Source: Zetaproteobacteria bacterium (lineage in GTDB: Bacteria > Pseudomonadota > Zetaproteobacteria > Mariprofundales > Mariprofundaceae). From it: a DNA stretch of 6,078 nucleotides. The notes beneath the pieces were generated by a model, which had not been told where the DNA came from, searched no databases, and saw nothing but the letters and a program-made list of their open reading frames with translations. The position numbers and the translations under genes were made by a program. Of the stretch, positions 5,768 to 6,078 are shown piece by piece (the first letter of the stretch is position 1; each line of letters opens with the position of its first letter). The DNA is taken from NCBI GenBank assembly GCA_021545625.1, contig JAJRVH010000241.1, forward strand, positions 1-6,078, in the 5' to 3' direction.

Positions 5768-6078
5768 GCCCGCCCGTCGCTGTCCGGAGCTTCCTCTTCC
5801 GGTAAAGCCTCGGAATCGGCATGGCGAAAATCAGGATTGTCCCAGCTGAAGCGCTTGCGGATGATCAGCTCACCGATGAAGCCGCCAACCGCACAAAATT
5901 CCATCTGCAGGATCACAAACACGATCCACAACCCCCAGGGCAGCAGATGGGCTCCGTCGGGCAGTGAATAGGTTGTCTGATACTGATAAAGCATGAACAG
6001 TGCCGGCGGGAAATGCGCCAGATACTTGCCGCCGAAACCATACAGCACGCCAATCACAATACCGGCCGAGACAGGCAG
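5764..6078 (-). CDS. Unrecognised polytopic membrane protein, C-terminal 104 residues (partial at right edge)
   Basis: The frame is open to the right edge, so the true start is outside the window; the GTG at 6057 is probably just an internal valine. The visible part has a hydrophobic segment (1-20, with GVLYGFGGKYL), a moderately hydrophobic aromatic stretch with two prolines (about 22-34, HFPPALFMLYQYQ), a short polar loop, and a strong membrane helix (about 49-74, beginning PWGLWIVFVILQ). It ends with a basic anchor (RKRF) and an acidic tail rich in Glu and Asp. The basic residues after the last helix suggest a cytoplasmic C-terminus. The TGA stop overlaps the SUMF1 start by 4 nt, so they are probably translated together. 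I do not recognise the family; a subunit of a membrane redox complex is possible from context only. Confidence 0.75.
   Translation of the reverse strand: MPVSAGIVIGVLYGFGGKYLAHFPPALFMLYQYQTTYSLPDGAHLLPWGLWIVFVILQMEFCAVGGFIGELIIRKRFSWDNPDFRHADSEALPEEEAPDSDGRA

Noticed and set aside
4901..5971. Long plus-strand open frame of 356 codons
   Set aside because: It lies antisense to the strongly recognised SUMF1 gene and crosses into the right-edge gene. Its composition (His, Arg, Pro, Gly rich) is what the opposite strand of a GC-rich gene gives, and there is no recognisable domain.

Overview
The window is a densely packed, GC-rich bacterial segment with every credible gene on the minus strand. Gene spacing, codon use and families (CcoG-like ferredoxin, fused MFS/spermidine-synthase-like protein, SUMF1-domain protein, short signal-peptide membrane proteins) suggest a Gram-negative respiratory bacterium, most plausibly a proteobacterium. 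Nothing here fixes the genus. I see no rRNA, tRNA, CRISPR, insertion sequence, or convincing promoter or terminator.

In transcription order (right to left) the layout is: (1) the C-terminal part of an unrecognised polytopic membrane protein (5764-6078, runs off the right edge); (2) a membrane-anchored SUMF1/FGE-fold protein (4724-5767); (3) a 72-residue signal-peptide plus single-TM protein (4509-4727); (4) a 125-residue membrane protein with three histidines placed as in small heme-b proteins (4139-4516); (5) an 871-residue membrane protein fused to a spermidine-synthase-like domain and a C-terminal helical tail (1499-4114); (6) a divergent CcoG/RdxA/FixG-type membrane ferredoxin (127-1488); (7) the first 38 residues of an unrecognised protein (1-115, runs off the left edge).

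The junctions are very tight: 4-nt ATGA overlap (1/2), 4-nt ATGA overlap (2/3), 8-nt overlap (3/4), 24-nt gap (4/5), 10-nt gap (5/6) and 11-nt gap (6/7). Several Shine-Dalgarno sequences lie inside the end of the preceding gene. This is what one expects of a single, translationally coupled operon whose promoter and terminator lie outside the window.

Taken together, the set looks like a module that builds or constitutes a membrane redox complex. There is a cluster-binding ferredoxin of the cupric-reductase/oxidase-assembly family, a possible mini cytochrome b, two small signal-peptide membrane subunits, and a SUMF1 domain held at the membrane that lacks the catalytic cysteine pair of true formylglycine-generating enzymes. 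No catalytic terminal oxidase or reductase subunit is inside the window, so the complex served cannot be named. That the genes act together is inferred from operon structure, not shown by sequence.
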